64,000 nt of DNA from Alopecurus myosuroides (GCA_028641055.1 CM054061.1:56310993-56374992), one strand, 5' to 3'. Counted from the first letter of the stretch, positions 1-12,332 are shown. The notes: generated by a model from the sequence alone, not told the origin. Translations and numbers: made by a program.

Positions 1-4
1 GTAC

Positions 5-1495
5 ATGATGGACCACTACGACTACAAAAACGACATCGACTACAACGAGCTAGACATGTGTGACCTCTACCACGACATGGTGGATCACCACTCCTACAAG
101 CACGACATGGTGGATCACCATTCCTACGAGCACGACATGGTGGATGACCAGTACTACGAGCATGACACGGTGGATCACCACCACTACTACGACCACGACG
201 TCAAGCTCTACACCGACTATTCCTCCCCAAAAATCGTCGACATGGAGGAACACCACACCAACCAAAACAACTTCGAATCAATGAGCTCCAATGACATGAA
301 CCACTACTACAACTACGACACACTTGGATGAAGAGATGGAGTCGTGCTACACCGACTATGCATTCGCAAACATGGCAGAGTACTACACCGATAATGACTC
401 CACAAGCATGAGGGACAAGATGGAGCTCTACAACTACTTCGACTCCGACATGGATGAGCTCACCTACAAGAACTTCTCTCCAAGCTTCGATGGCAAAGAT
501 ATCATATGTCCTATGGTTCATGCTCAAGACCAAGGAACTTCTAGGAGAATGCCAAGGATAAAACAAGACAACTCTCCTCAACCTCAAGATGGTGCCACGA
601 CAAGAAATCTGACAAGTTGACAAAGTCAAGATTGACTCCTTCAACATCAAGACGGCGCCACAAGAAAGACATCATCGAGAATACATCAAAGAAGAAGGCC
701 AAGAAGCCAAGGAATCCAAATGACTTTCGACGTCATCCCACACATGGAGAGCGGGAACGCCGCAAGATTCGTCGTGAACAAACTTCAACCTCAAAGTTGG
801 CGCCCACACAAGCTACAAGACGACGACACAAGAAGAGAACATATACACCAACACCACAAGTGAGCAATGACTTCCCGAATTGCAAGATGGAGGCAAGCGC
901 ACATCACAAGGTTTCCCCTTCAAGTGCTACCATAACATTGCCAACACATATGCAAGCCATGAAGGATCTATTCCATTCCATGGATATGAACTTCGACAAG
1001 TTCGAGCATGCTACTTCTCAATGGTTACGAGATCTCAAGACCTCCATAAACAAGATCTCCAAGCGTCTAGCAAGTTCAAGACGGAGACACAAGAAACAAG
1101 ATCACACATGCAAGGCCAAGACCACCATGGAGGCCTCAACAAGTATACATCATGTGGTATATACATCAAGTTCCACCACCACAAGGGCTCCCACGTGGAA
1201 ACATGAAGACCTACGCAAAGATGGAGAAATAGAAGGCCCTCCCATATATGATGATTATGCTACGGGCCTACTTTCCCCTTTACTTCAAGATGAAGAACTC
1301 GTATGCCCTATTTGCAAGGGCTATGGTCACATAATGTGGGATTGCCGAGGCAGCGACCAAGATGGTGCGTCAAGTGGAGAAGCCGAGAATGGGAGTTTCC
1401 CTTCAGCAATGGAGGCTAGTGATGATGCCAATCTTATGGCTCACACATTTGGAGGCGATAAGGTTGATTTGGTTGAGCATGGGATGTTCCCTTAA
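5..1495 (+). pseudogene. Gag-like protein with CCHC zinc knuckle (element F)
   Basis: Three overlapping open frames (5-331, 324-620, 617-1495) read as one gag-like product broken by two frameshifts. The first part is extremely rich in His, Asp and Tyr and contains a 10-residue tandem repeat. The middle is basic and carries the motif RRRHKK three times. A single CX2CX4HX4C knuckle (CPICKGYGHIMWDC) lies near the C-terminus at about 1303-1344, as in retroelement nucleocapsids that bind RNA. A TAA closes the frame at 1493-1495, but the same frame is open again to 1687. The true start is outside the window. The family is not recognised beyond gag-like. Confidence 0.6.
71..193 (+). repeat. 30-bp coding minisatellite, four units
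   Basis: Four head-to-tail 30-bp units begin at 71, 101, 131 and 161. Each encodes ten residues of the form HDMVDHHSYK, with later units more diverged (HDMVDDQYYE, HDTVDHHHYY). The period is a multiple of three, so the reading frame is kept. It lies in the N-terminal part of the gag-like ORF. Confidence 0.85.
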
Positions 1496-2878
1496 ACCAA
1501 GGAGGCGTATGTAGTTGAGGATGTCGAACCTACCCCTATGTGCATGTGTTATGAGATGGTACCTATCCCATGTGAGCATGAGAGCCACTTAGCCCACATG
1601 AGTGAGAGAGCATGTGAGATGAGTGACTCCACCATATGTGAGATTGAGTGCATCCACTTTGAGGGCATGAGTGACACACCATATTAGTTGAGAGAGGTAG
1701 TTGACAGGTCATGTGAGGCCATTTCGAATTCTAACAACTTACCCTCTACCTCTAGTGTGTTTCCTCATGATGTGCTAGGTTCCATGGATGATGAGGTGCC
1801 ACACCTAAAGATGGTGCTTCCTATGGAAAATAAAATGTACACGGTGGATGAAGGTGAGGCCACCCTTATGTCTACATCAAGATGGACAGGTCGGCCACTT
1901 GAAGGCCCCTACTACCATAACACCCACTTCATATGATAAGGACTACGAAGGTATGTGTGTTGATGTGACCATGTTCCCACTAGTGAATGATTATTGCTTG
2001 CATTCTATGGATGATGCTATTTGTGATGATATTGCCATTGACATGCTTTGCCCCAAGTGCTTACATTTTTCTCCTATTGTTGCAACCAAAATGTTGAACA
2101 ATTGTTCTTTGAAATGCTTGGTTTGCAACAATATTGCTATGATTTCAAATGATTTCTTCCCCAAAGCATGCTGACTTTATCGAGATTTTTCGCTTTTGCT
2201 TGTTGAGCTTGCTCAACCATTCATCTTGCATTTTGACCATCCACACATTTCATACTTCATATTTTATTTTTATGTTTTTGGTCATGTGCGAATGAAGATA
2301 CATGTCATGATGGATGATGTGTTCATTTACCACAAACAAAATTCCTTCATTTGGTCTTTTGTGCGTTTGAGTACCCGCATGCTAATGTCAACCTCAATTG
2401 TACATGAGTTGAAAAAACGAGCTCTTGAGAGCATAATAAAATCGTGGTTCGGATCAAAACCGACTCTAATACCTTTCTCATGTTTTTCATCAAACACGTT
2501 AAAAAATTCTCTTTCCTTTGGTTTGTTTGTGACAAGAATGCTTCCTTGATCTTTCACATAGATGATTTGTGTGTTGCAACAAGTATGATGAACAATTTTT
2601 CTTTCCTATGGCTTGCTTGCAACCACAATGATATTTTGAGAATGTCTTGTGATGAGTGTTTTGGTTTCCCTTCCATTGGTGTTGCAACAAAAATGATGAA
2701 AAATTGCTCTTTCATATGCTTTGCTTGCACCCATGATGATACTATTTGGGACATTCTTCATCTTGTGTTTTTGCCGATGTCTCCCCTTATTGTACCAATG
2801 ATTTTGAAAAACTTCCATGTCCAATGCTTTGTGTGCAACCCATTTTGTCTTCTCACATTTTGGAGATGTTTCAATTAA
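1496..2878 (+). pseudogene. Cys-rich repetitive ORF downstream of gag in element F
   Basis: The gag frame continues past TAA (1493) through TAG (1685-1687) to TGA (1934-1936). Coding character then shifts frame (about 1930-2174) and again (2444-2878). The product is unlike any pol domain. It contains short units of the type ATKMMKNCSFICFACTHD with paired Cys residues. Related units are seen near 2087, 2495, 2583, 2690 and 2796. No known domain is recognised. It could be a degraded gag extension or a captured sequence. Confidence 0.4.
2087..2850 (+). repeat. Degenerate Cys-rich coding repeats
   Basis: At least five related units start near 2087, 2495, 2583, 2690 and 2796; the last four are spaced about 88-107 bp. 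They share a core resembling atgatgaaaaattgctc followed by ttgcttgcaacc. At protein level the pattern is K-N-x-S-F-x3-x-x-C-x2-x-D. The units are well diverged, so the amplification is old. Confidence 0.5.
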
Positions 2879-3085
2879 TTGCTTGCGCATAGATCTTGCA
2901 TATGCAATAGATTCCATATATATTTGTTGTGCTAACAGTGCTATGAACAAGAACATACATGTCATCAATGATGTGCTCCTCTATCTTGCACACACATGGT
3001 TTGATTGGTCTTTGGTGTGTAGGTTCTACCTTGGGATGAGATGGCATGCGTGGCTACATCACCACCTTTCTATGACGAAGGATCT

Positions 3086-4562
3086 TGATACGTCCATTTT
3101 GCGTCACTGTTTTATATTGTTATTTTCTGTTATTCATCGATATATTTCATGTTATGATGCATTACTTATGTTATTTTATCTTATTTTGCATGTTTCATAA
3201 TTTTTGGGGAATAAACACCGGGACCAGGAATCTGATGGAAAAAGCACCGTCGAGACACCATATTTTAGAAGATCAGAAGAAGAGGGGGGGACACCGGAGG
3301 TGTCTTAGAAGTCCAGAGGAAGACTCCAGCCAGAAGGGGAGCCATGGGAGGGCCACCAGAGGCCCACAACATGAGGTGGCATGCCACCTGGCCGCGCCGC
3401 CAGGTGGTGTGGCCACCCTGGCCCACCTCTGGTCGAGGTCTTTCGCGTACTTGACCCCCAGGAAACCCTAAGCCCAGAGCATCATCGAAGAATTATTCCG
3501 CCGCCACCTCAGGGTGGAAAACACCCGAGAGAGAAAAGCTCTCTGGCGGGGAGAAACCTGTCGGGGAAATTCCTCTCTCGAGAGGGGAAATCATCGCCAT
3601 CGTCACCGTCATCACTCCCGGCATCATCAAGATCGGCATCATCATCATCATCACCATTAGCACCATAACCCTCATCATCCACCGTCATCCCACTATAACA
3701 ATTAGGGGCTTCTATCGTTGTTTTACATTAGATCTCTCTCCCGGTGTGGATTACTTGTTAGTAAACAATGCTTGTGATATTTATCGGTGTTAGCACTTTA
3801 TGACCAAATTGTTATTATCCATTATATCACCTCTGATTATGATACATATGTTGTCTTGTAAGTAGTTAGTTTAGTTCTTGAGGACATGGGAGAAGTCATG
3901 ATGTTAGTAGTGAAGTTATTTTGAAGTAATATCTCGTGGTTCGGTATTTAAGTTGTGGTGTTATTCTTCTAGTGGTGTCATGTGAACGTCGACTACATGA
4001 TACTTCACCTTTATGGTCCTAGGAGGATGCATTGTGTATTTGTCTACTAATTGTGGGGTTGCCGGAGTGACAGAAACCTAAACCCCCGTTAGGAAACCAA
4101 TGCACGAGGGAGCGTAGAAACCCGGAGTTTAAGGCTTTGGTTAGTTTTATCTTAATTAATTTCTTGTATTTGCGGATGCTTACGAGGGGTATAATCACAA
4201 GTATGTATTAGTCCTAGTTGGGCGGTGCATTAGCATAGGTTCACCCACACAACACATCACGAACCAATGGATATTAATCAACCCATGTCTCCTCGAGAAT
4301 GTTTGGTAGTCATAAGTAACTCAACCGGCTTGTCCTTTGCTCTCAAAAGGATTGGGCCACTCGCTGCAATATTATTTAATGCTCTTTATTTACTCGCACT
4401 TTATTTATCTGCTATATCCAAAACAAGCAAAAACCCGTTTGCTAGTGTTTACAGTGAATCCTCTATTCAACCTGCTTGTCAACACCTTATGCTCCTCGTT
4501 GGGTTCGACACTCTTATTTATCGAAAGTACTAAGATACACCCCATATACTTGTGGGACATAA
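3086..4562 (+). repeat. 5' LTR of element A
   Basis: Begins TGATACGTCC and aligns throughout with 22538-23187 and 48043-48885. The end is set by the 3' copy, which finishes GGGTCATCA just before the target duplication; here it has decayed to GGGACATAA. It includes an ATC-rich trinucleotide stretch at about 3598-3690 and a short palindrome GGTGGCATGCCACC near 3375. ORFs drawn across it are not genes. Confidence 0.88.
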
Positions 4563-4573
4563 ATACTATTTTC

Positions 4574-4591
4574 TGGCGCTGTTGCCGGGGA
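4574..4591 (+). other. Primer binding site, element A
   Basis: TGGCGCTGTTGCCGGGGA lies 11 bp after the LTR. It matches the TGGCGCCGTTGCCGGGG type of site seen in plant Athila-like elements, thought to pair with a tRNA-Asp 3' end. One base differs from that consensus. Confidence 0.75.
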
Positions 4592-4677
4592 GTGAAGCGC
4601 TATTGGTAAGTGAAATTGGCAAGAGAAACTTTTACTGTAAGTGTTGTTTTTATATCTGTCTATAGGATTATTTCATC

Positions 4678-5580
4678 ATGGATAATACTTTTGATTGTCT
4701 ATTTATAGGTACTACTACTAGGGTAGTTAGTGACCCGTTATCTGCTGAATTAGATCCTTAGAAAATAAATATGAAAATTGTTGGACGATTTATGGATAAC
4801 TGCTATTACGGTGATGGAACTGTCCATCCCGGTGATCATTTGCTCTTTATACATGAATTATGCGAGTTATTCAGGTATGCAGGTATTACAATGGAATAAG
4901 TTAAAGGAAATTATTTTCTTTATCGCTGAAAGGAAGAGCCACTGAATGGTTCACATTACTAAGGAATGGTGAATTTATTAGATGGGAGGAAATTGTTCCT
5001 CTCTTCTATTCTAAATTTTATCCTCCTGGTGAGATTCATAAAGACCGGAATCAAATCTATAATTTCTGGCCTCATGATGGAGAGAGTATTGCCCAAGCGT
5101 GGGGGAGAATGACTCAAATGTCCCGTTCATGAACCCTCGCGTAATATTGTAGTCAATAATTTTTATGCAAGGCTTTCTCTTCATGATAAGGTTTTATTGG
5201 ATGCTTCTTGTTCTGGATCATTCACACGTATGAAGGAAGAAGCTAAATGGGATCTTCTTGGCCGTATTGAAGAAAACAATGAAGGATGGGAGAAAGACAA
5301 AGGTAGAAAGTCAGGTATAAATTATGATTATGGATGCATTAAATATTTTATGGATACCAATGATTTCTATGATGTTAGTGCTGTTTGTGGTCTTGATTCT
5401 CAAATTTTTGCAAACTGTCTTAAAGCTTTTGCCTCCTATCTTGATATTCCTAAAACTAATTATCATAAGTACCATGCACCTTATAAAGATATTGTTCCTG
5501 ATAGTAAAATAGAAGTGCATGCTATTAACCAGCTATTCCTGAGCCTTATGTTGAAAGAATGCCCGTCCCTGCTAAAGTGA
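4678..5580 (+). pseudogene. Degraded gag of element A
   Basis: An ATG at 4678 opens a frame with homology of pattern to Athila gag (compare element B gag, 24951-25979), but stops and frameshifts occur throughout 4740-5130. The longest remnant is 5197-5580 (about 127 codons), beginning with a stretch resembling the region after the gag core (LLDASCSGSF, then WDLLGRIEENN). No zinc knuckle is seen. It feeds directly into the protease frame at 5559. Confidence 0.6.
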
Positions 5581-6416
5581 AAGAACATTCTATGGTAGCT
5601 ATTGTGGTTAATAAAAGTAATAAGAAAGCTATTGAACCTGATGAACAAATAACTGTTGAACCTGCTGTAGCAATAGTAAAAGATCTTGTATGTGTAAATG
5701 TGGAGGATGAACATATTGTATTATGTGAGGATGCTTCTAACATTGTTTCACATCCTCATAGACCTAAGAAAACTAGTGTTCCTGTGCTTTTTCTTAAGAT
5801 TGGTGATCATTGCTATTATGGTTTGTGTGACATTGGTGCTAGTTCTAGTGATATATCTTATGAGCTTTATAGAGAAATTATGCATGAAATTGGTTCTCAT
5901 GAGCTTGAAGATATCGATGTGGTTATTCAGCTTGCTAATAGAGAAATTGTTTTCCCTATCGGTATCGTTAGAGATGTGGAAGATTTATGTGGTAAAAATA
6001 AGTATCCCATTGATTTTGTAGTACTTGGTAGGGATGCTAGTAAGACTTGTACTATTATTTTTGGCAGACCTTTCTTGAACACTTGTGGTGCTATTATAGA
6101 TTTTAAAAGAGAGGAGATTTTGACTAAATTTGATGGAAAATCTTATGAGTTCACTTTCTCCAAATTTGCTAGAGCACCTTATGAATCTAAATGGCCTGAT
6201 GAGAATTTTAAAGTTGAACAACTTGCTTCTATTTCTCTTGCTCCTAACAATGCTTTGCAGAAATATATGGAGGACCATGAGAGTGAGGTATTTATGGAAG
6301 AAAGAAATGAGATTGACGATATTCTTCTTCGTCAACCTAAGATACTAAAACATAATTTGCCTGTGGAAGATTTGGGTACCACATTACCACCCAAGGAGGA
6401 TCCTGTCTTTGATTAA
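5559..6416 (+). pseudogene. Aspartic protease region of element A
   Basis: Open for 285 codons. The protease active-site region reads LCDIGASSSDISYELY at about residues 90-105, with the D-[IL]-G-A-S form typical of Athila-type proteases. The flap and second conserved segment (IVLGRPFL-like, here IIFGRPFLNT) lie near residue 165. The frame ends at a TAA just before the RT region, where an autonomous element would be continuous. It probably processed the gag-pol precursor in the virus-like particle. The second Ser-rich substitution (SSSD after GA) is unusual. Confidence 0.75.
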
Positions 6417-7469
6417 AAACCTTTACCTGATGATCTTAAATATTCTTATATTGATGATAAGAAAACATATCGTGTTATTATTAGTGCTAAACTTTCAGGT
6501 GAAGAAGAGGAAATATTATTGGGAGTTCTGAAGAAACGCCGTGGAGCTATTGGATCCACTCTTGATGATTTGAAGGGGATTTCTCCTACTATATGTCAGC
6601 ATGATATTATTATTGAACCTGATGCAAAGCCATTAGTTGAACATCAACGCCGTTTAATTCCTAAGATGAAAAAATTGGTAAGAAATGATGTATTAAAACT
6701 TCTTGATGCTGGTCTTATTTTTCCTATAGCTGATAGTAGATGGGTGAGCCGTGTGCACTCCCTAAGAAAGGAAGAATGACTGTTGTACCTAATGAAACCA
6801 ATGAGCCCATTCCACAAAGAGTAGTAGTTAGTTATAGCATGTGCATTGAGTTTAGAAAGGTTAATGAAGTTACTAAGAAAGATCATTATCCTTTACCCTT
6901 TATTGATCAAATGCTAGAGAGGTTGTCTAAGAAAACTCATGTTTGCTTTCTTGATTGTTATTCTGGGTTTTCTCAAATTGCTGTTAGGAAACAAGATCAA
7001 GAGAAAACAACCTTTACTTGTCCTTATGGTAGTTATGCTTATAGACGTATGCCTTTTGGTTTGTGTAATGCTCCTGCTAATTTTCAAAGATGCATGTCTG
7101 CTATTTTTCATGGATTTTGTGAAGAAATTGGGGAAGTATTCATGGACGATTTATCCATCTATGGAACTTCTTTTGATAATTGTTTGCACAACCTTGATAA
7201 AGTTTTGCACAGATGTGAGGAAACTAATCATTTTCTTAATTAGGAGAAATGCCACTTTATGGTTAATGAAGGAATTGTTCCTGGACATAAAATTTCTGAA
7301 AGAGGTATTGAAGTTGATAGAGCTAAAGTGGAAGCCATAGAGAAAATTCCCTGTCCTAGGGATGTTAAAGGTATTCGTAGTGTTCTCGGCCATGCTGGTT
7401 TTTATAGGAGGTTTATTAAAGATTTCTCTGAAATATCAAAGCCTCTTACTAATCTTCTTCAAAACTATG
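6417..7469 (+). pseudogene. Reverse transcriptase, 5' part, element A
   Basis: RT coding runs in pieces: 6519-6779, then 6740-7243 after a frameshift near 6775, then on past an in-frame TAG at 7241-7243 to the E insertion at 7470. Motifs visible are FLDCYSGFSQIAV, YRRMPFGLCNAPA and the catalytic FMDDLSIYG at about 7138-7166, where YVDD-type boxes in relatives read FMDD. The downstream connection domain (GHAGFYRRFIKDFS) is present. RNase H resumes at 18112. Non-functional because of the lesions and the insertion. Confidence 0.85.
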
Positions 7470-7942
7470 TGTCGTGGGATAATCACGGCAGATGTTACCG
7501 GGGGTAACTGATCTTGGGGCAAGACGACACAGGCGTTTGGGAGAGGGTTTAGCTCAGAGAAAAACATGATGGTACTCGATCTGGTAGCCGGCAATCAAGC
7601 CGCCGAGTCTCCGATCTCGATATATTAACTCAACTCTCGTGTTACACTGGATGCTCGATATCAAGCGATATTGCTAGAACTCTTGGATTTCTAACCTAGA
7701 CCGAGGGGCCGGTTTATAAAGCACCCGGACCCCCTGGCCTGCCCTCCAAGGCGCACCCTGAATCCTACCTGGACACTGCATACAAACCCTAGCTTTCCTT
7801 ATTGTAACCCACAATCCGGGTTACCAAGCCTATGAACTTGGGCCTTCTAGAAGTTCCCTTATCCTTAGCCGGATCCTGCGCAGCGTCCTTTAGGCCGGGT
7901 TACACCTTGGCGTTGGCCTACCGGGTTATCATCCCTCCATCA
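7470..7942 (-). repeat. 3' LTR of element E
   Basis: 473 bp, bounded by TGTCGTGGG and CCCTCCATCA on the plus strand (TGATGG to CGACA in element sense). Six mismatches to the other copy and no indels noticed. It is preceded in element sense by the purine-containing stretch TTCTGGGGACTAC. Confidence 0.95.
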
Positions 7943-8333
7943 GTAGTCCCCAGAATAGCTTGGGCTTCACGAGATTCTCTTTGAAGCGCACGCTATTCCC
8001 TGCAAAATTATCAAACTTACAAATTCAATGGAGGCCGGGTTAAATTGCTTTAATAAACAGCTAGGCCTAACTCCAAGGTGGCCATATAATAACCCGGCTT
8101 TCTCCAAGTCCTTTGCTCAGCTTTTCCGGGTCAACACCCTGATAAGAATGTTTAAAGATCTGATTCACTTTACTCGATAATTGCCCCTAGTGTTGCGGAG
8201 AAGATCTCCTTATTATCTCTGTCCGGATATCTCGGTCAGCACTTAAAGCATATTTCGCAAAATCCGTACAGGTAACCTTTATCCCGAAATTGCCGGCTTC
8301 CAACCATTGGAATAGGTTTATCCGCCCGCACCT
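7943..8333 (+). other. Non-coding upstream region of the antisense gene in E
   Basis: No gene seen. It contains several CCGGGTT-type words that recur across element E, and leads into a TATA box at 8334. In element sense this is the stretch between the antisense gene and the 3' LTR, and includes the putative polypurine tract adjacent to 7942. Confidence 0.5.
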
Positions 8334-8341
8334 TATAAATA
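8334..8341 (+). promoter_or_regulatory. TATA box of the antisense gene in E
   Basis: A clean TATAAATA followed about 30 bp later by a CT-rich leader (8370-8420), as in plant RNA polymerase II promoters. A candidate leader donor (gtaag at 8602) and an acceptor (ttttgcag ending 9124) suggest at least one 5' UTR intron before the ATG at 9134. Confidence 0.6.
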
Positions 8342-9133
8342 GGCGCCCAAAAGACAACCTAGATCCCAACGTTTCATTCCAGCTCCTTCTCCTTCCTCAC
8401 CTCTCGCGCCCACGCAACACTACCACAGGAATCTCAAGCTTGCCACCGGAACAAAACCGCCGCCGGCTACGTTCGTCCTCGAAACGCTCCGCGCAGCCAC
8501 CAAGCTCCGCCACCGCGCCCTCATCCTGCCCGTCGAGAGTTGCAAAGGGGCATTCAAACCGCGCCATCTGCCGCCATTACTTTAGACTCCAATCTCTCCC
8601 AGTAAGCTCCTTGTTTCCATTAATCTAGCCTTGCAATTTTTTGATTTACTCTAGATTGGATCTAGGTCAACCCGCGGGTCGCTTTTCTTGTCGCGCCGGA
8701 TTAGATTATTTAGATGCTTGCTAGCTCGTCCGCTAGCCTGATTGACGATCTCACACCACCCTCCTACCATTATTAATCATCAGTTTCTTCGTAGAACTGT
8801 CCGCAAGTTTGCCGATCTAGATCCGTTTCATCCCAATTTTCCGCGCATGCCTTTGACACCCGGAAAATCCTCCTCTTCCAGCTCTTTTGCTTGCAGTAGA
8901 TACATGGGCAATCATCCGTCTTCCTCAAACACCTTTCAATACGTAAGTAACCAATAGTTTCTATAATTATACTTGATACCCGGATACCTTGCAATCTTTA
9001 CTTCGCGGCATGATACCCGGATAATTCTTAGTTTTCATATCTTCTTGACACTCCGTACATATACTCGAGTAACCCAGCATTTCCGAGTCTCATTTCCTGT
9101 ATCTTTTTTCCTTGTGTTTTGCAGGTTGATCCC

Positions 9134-12100
9134 ATGGCTCCCAAAAGGCAAGGGAAACAGCCGGCCCAGGAGAAGACAACCCAATCCATATCCGCCAATT
9201 GGGGGCGATCCACAGTCACAAAGGCCAAGCTGGAAGAGCTGGCCGAGTTGGGGGTTCTCCCCTCTCAGAAGGACATTCATTGGAGGGCGCCGGCTGACGA
9301 GACCCGGCCCACACCTGCCGACGGCGAGGTAATCTGTTTCATAGAGCACGTGACCCGGGGATTCCGCCCTCCGGGTCACCCTTTCTTTCGTGAGGTCCTG
9401 AGCCACTATGGCCTCCGGGTATTCGACATAGGGCCTAACTCTATGTTGAATATTACCCACTTCATTGTTCTATCCGAGTCATACTTGTGCACTCCGCCAA
9501 GTTTGGCTCTTTTCATTGAACTTTTCCAGTGCAAACCGTGCCGCGAAAGCGGTGACGGGGCACTTCTCACTTGCGGTGGGGTATCCATCCAACGCCGCAA
9601 GAACTCACCAATGCTAACCCTTAATCTGAATTCCCACATTAAACACTGGCAACTATCCTTCTTTTACTGCCACGACACCTCCCCGCCCGGCGAGAAGAAA
9701 CTGCCGGGTTACTCAGAGGGCCTCCTTGACATTTCTGAGACTTTCAATGCTTTCGCCCCTGACTCGGAAATGGAGGCAATCCAGCCCTTGCTAGCTAGAA
9801 TAGCCGTCCTCTCAGCCCAGGGCCTTCTTGGGCTCAATTAGTGAAAACTTGGGTTGATTTCCGGATCCAACCCAATTCTATCCGCACCAAACTAATGTGC
9901 GAGTACTCGGGGCACACCACCGACGCGCTCTGGTACTCCACTAAGAGCTTCGCGGCCGGCGATACCAACAAAACCATCAAGGGATTCTTGACGGAAAAGT
10001 TGGAAGTGATAAAGAACGTTACCGGGTTACCTCCGTTCACTCGGGAAAATCCAGCTCCAACGGTAAGACCCGATACTCATAAGCTTATTTCCACACTTTG
10101 ACTAGATATTGCTTTTAATTCTTACTTTCATCTTTTTTTATCAGGCTGATGACCTTTTCTGGAAAGTTGAAACCTCGCCCTCCTCCCGAGACCCGGAAGA
10201 AGAAGATGAACCGGCTGATAATGACGAAGGTATTTACCCGGATCTTGTGTCACTTTTACCTGCATCATTTTCCTCCCATTTTAACTTTTTCCATCAATAC
10301 ATACTCGGCTCGCAGGGCTGGAGGACGAAGAAGAGAAGGATGAGGACGACCCGGAGGCCACCGAATCTGATCAGGAAGTAACAGTCGGGGCCAAGAGGAA
10401 AACCAGAGGAGTGGTTTCCAAGGTTCCTTTCTCTTCTATATCCTCTGAACCTTACTCCTTCGATATCATGCGTAGACTTAACCAACAGTTGTCACACTCG
10501 TCACACTTGAAGGATCCTCTCCCGGCCAAACGTAGGGTGACCCGGAGTTCTCCGGGTGACGACCCCCTTAACCCCGGTATCACCACCTCACCAGTCCACC
10601 GGGTCGATACTCCTCCACCTCAATCCTCCAAATCCCCTCAGCGTCACCCATCTCCCAACCATCCACGTGCCGGGCAATTCCGGGTTCCGCTATCGGTCCC
10701 TTTGACGACTTCATCTGCTTCCAGCAGGGAGCTCCCGCCGGATTACGCTGTAAATACCGGGTAAGTCTTTGCTATATGACATCCTTTCATACCTGACAAC
10801 TTTCAATCACTATTGCTAACTGCCTCTCTCCCTTTTCTTTAGCGCTCAAGTCACAGTTAGTGACCCGGAGAACATGGAAACAGATAACCAGAGGACGGAG
10901 GGACCAACTGATAATGCCGATGTCGCGGCTGGTGATGAGGCTGAAGACGCCCAAGAACAAGATCCTTTTAGTGACCCGGCCCGACAAGAAGCCGGGTCTC
11001 CAAAATCGTCTGAAGACGTGGTTGAAGAGATTGAGATCCTAGAGACGAGGGCAGGTTCGCCTAACCCGGATACCCAAACGGTCCGGGTCTCGACCCCAAA
11101 GTCGGGAACAGTTCATCAGCCAGTCGAACAAGCTGCCGGCTCTTCTGGCACCAAGCCTGAGGACATGACATTCCCCCAGATGCTTAGTGCCCTTCACACC
11201 ATAAGGGCCAACGAAGAGAATATCCTGGAAGCTTTGATAGCAAAACATGAGGTAAATCCGAATAACATTGCTTGTATCCTTATCTAGTCCCCAAGTTCCG
11301 GGTGAATTTCTTGATAATTTGCCTGGAACTTCACAGTATTTCCGACTAATTTATCCCTGTATCTTCACTCAGGATTTCGTGACCCAGTCTGAGAAAAAAT
11401 TGGCTAAGGCCACCAAGCGTATTGAAAAGGAGGTGGCTCTGCGTGAGGCGGCCGAAGCTGAGGCCAGGAGGAGTGGGAAGATCACAAGGAAGTACAGGAA
11501 GCGGGCTCATGCAGCATAAGATATCCTGACGAATCTTTCTGTTCAGATTGCTGATACGTATCGCGCTTTGATCGGTATGATTCTTAGCATAATATTCATA
11601 ATCCGAGTTACCCTGCTGATAAATAGCCGGGTTTCCTTAATCGTGCTCTCATTTCTTTCTGCAGGTCCGGATGAAGTGATGCCGGACGATGATGATATTG
11701 CCAAGCTGAAAACCATCAAGAGCGTTATCCGGCAGCTATGTGCCGGAACCAAATGGATCCTTCAAGAAATACGTTGGCCGGGTGTTTGGCACGTCAACCT
11801 GAAGAGGATGCTGGACGCCTGTTCCACCATTCCCGAGTGGATTTGGCATTGGAAGCGTTCGTCTTGCCGGGTTGGGGTAACCCGGGGGCTTGCCCTGGCT
11901 AAGGCTTACTTTCCTAAGCTTGAGCCGGCCAAGCTGATGATCGGATTTCCGGAATTCAACCGTGATGGGTCCAAGTTTTCCTCGAAGGATTTCAAGGCCA
12001 TCCAGAAAGAAGTCCGTTACTCAGCAAGCGTGATTGCTGACAGCTTGGAGCTCAGTTCCATTGTCCCTTCATATAGTGCTGACGGTGAAGCGATTAAGTC

Positions 12101-12332
12101 GGATCTTCCCAAGCCGTACGATATGCTAGCCCGATGGAAGGAGGAGACTGCCAAGTTGAGGGAGGAAGCTGCAAAAAGGAAGGCTGAAGCCGACTCTGCG
12201 CCTGCTACTTCCACACCAGTCGTCCCTCCTCCTGCGCGAGCCGGCGCCGCTGCTGATCCGGGTGCTGCTGCCACCAATAGTAATAACAAGGGCAAGGAGA
12301 AGATGGACGCCGCAGCCCAGAATACCGAGTGA
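9134..12332 (+). pseudogene. Seven-exon antisense gene in Tat element (gypsy-type transposon domain)
   Basis: Start ATG at 9134 follows a leader acceptor. Coding exons I infer from frame and GT-AG borders: 9134-10062, 10145-10229, 10316-10760, 10843-11251, 11373-11574, 11665-12332. A further split of the first exon at about 9838 is either a frameshift or a missed intron. All junctions keep the frame. The N-terminal 200 residues resemble the putative gypsy-type transposon domain (PF04195 family; HPFFREVLSHYGLRV). The middle is acidic and Ser/Pro-rich, and the C-terminal part is a charged helical region ending in an Ala/Pro-rich tail. An in-frame TAA at 11516-11518 breaks it. It runs opposite to pol and converges on it. 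The role is unknown; such ORFs are reported in Grande-type elements. Confidence 0.75.

Larger units (their letters stand above)
1..3085 (+). mobile_element. Element F: gag-only LTR retrotransposon, left internal part
   Basis: Internal region of an LTR element whose 5' end lies left of the window. It resumes at 48886 after removal of element A (GATCT at 3081-3085 and 48886-48890) and ends in a polypurine tract and LTR at 49172-50141. It encodes a gag-like protein with a CCHC knuckle, then a Cys-rich repetitive region. No protease, RT or integrase motif is visible in its roughly 3.4 kb of visible internal sequence. By structure it resembles non-autonomous TR-GAG-type elements. The assignment to the Ty3 side is an inference from LTR style only. 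Confidence 0.7.

Noticed and set aside
8290..8628. 112-codon ORF upstream of the antisense gene of E
   Set aside because: It begins before the TATA box at 8334 and covers the predicted leader; no domain.
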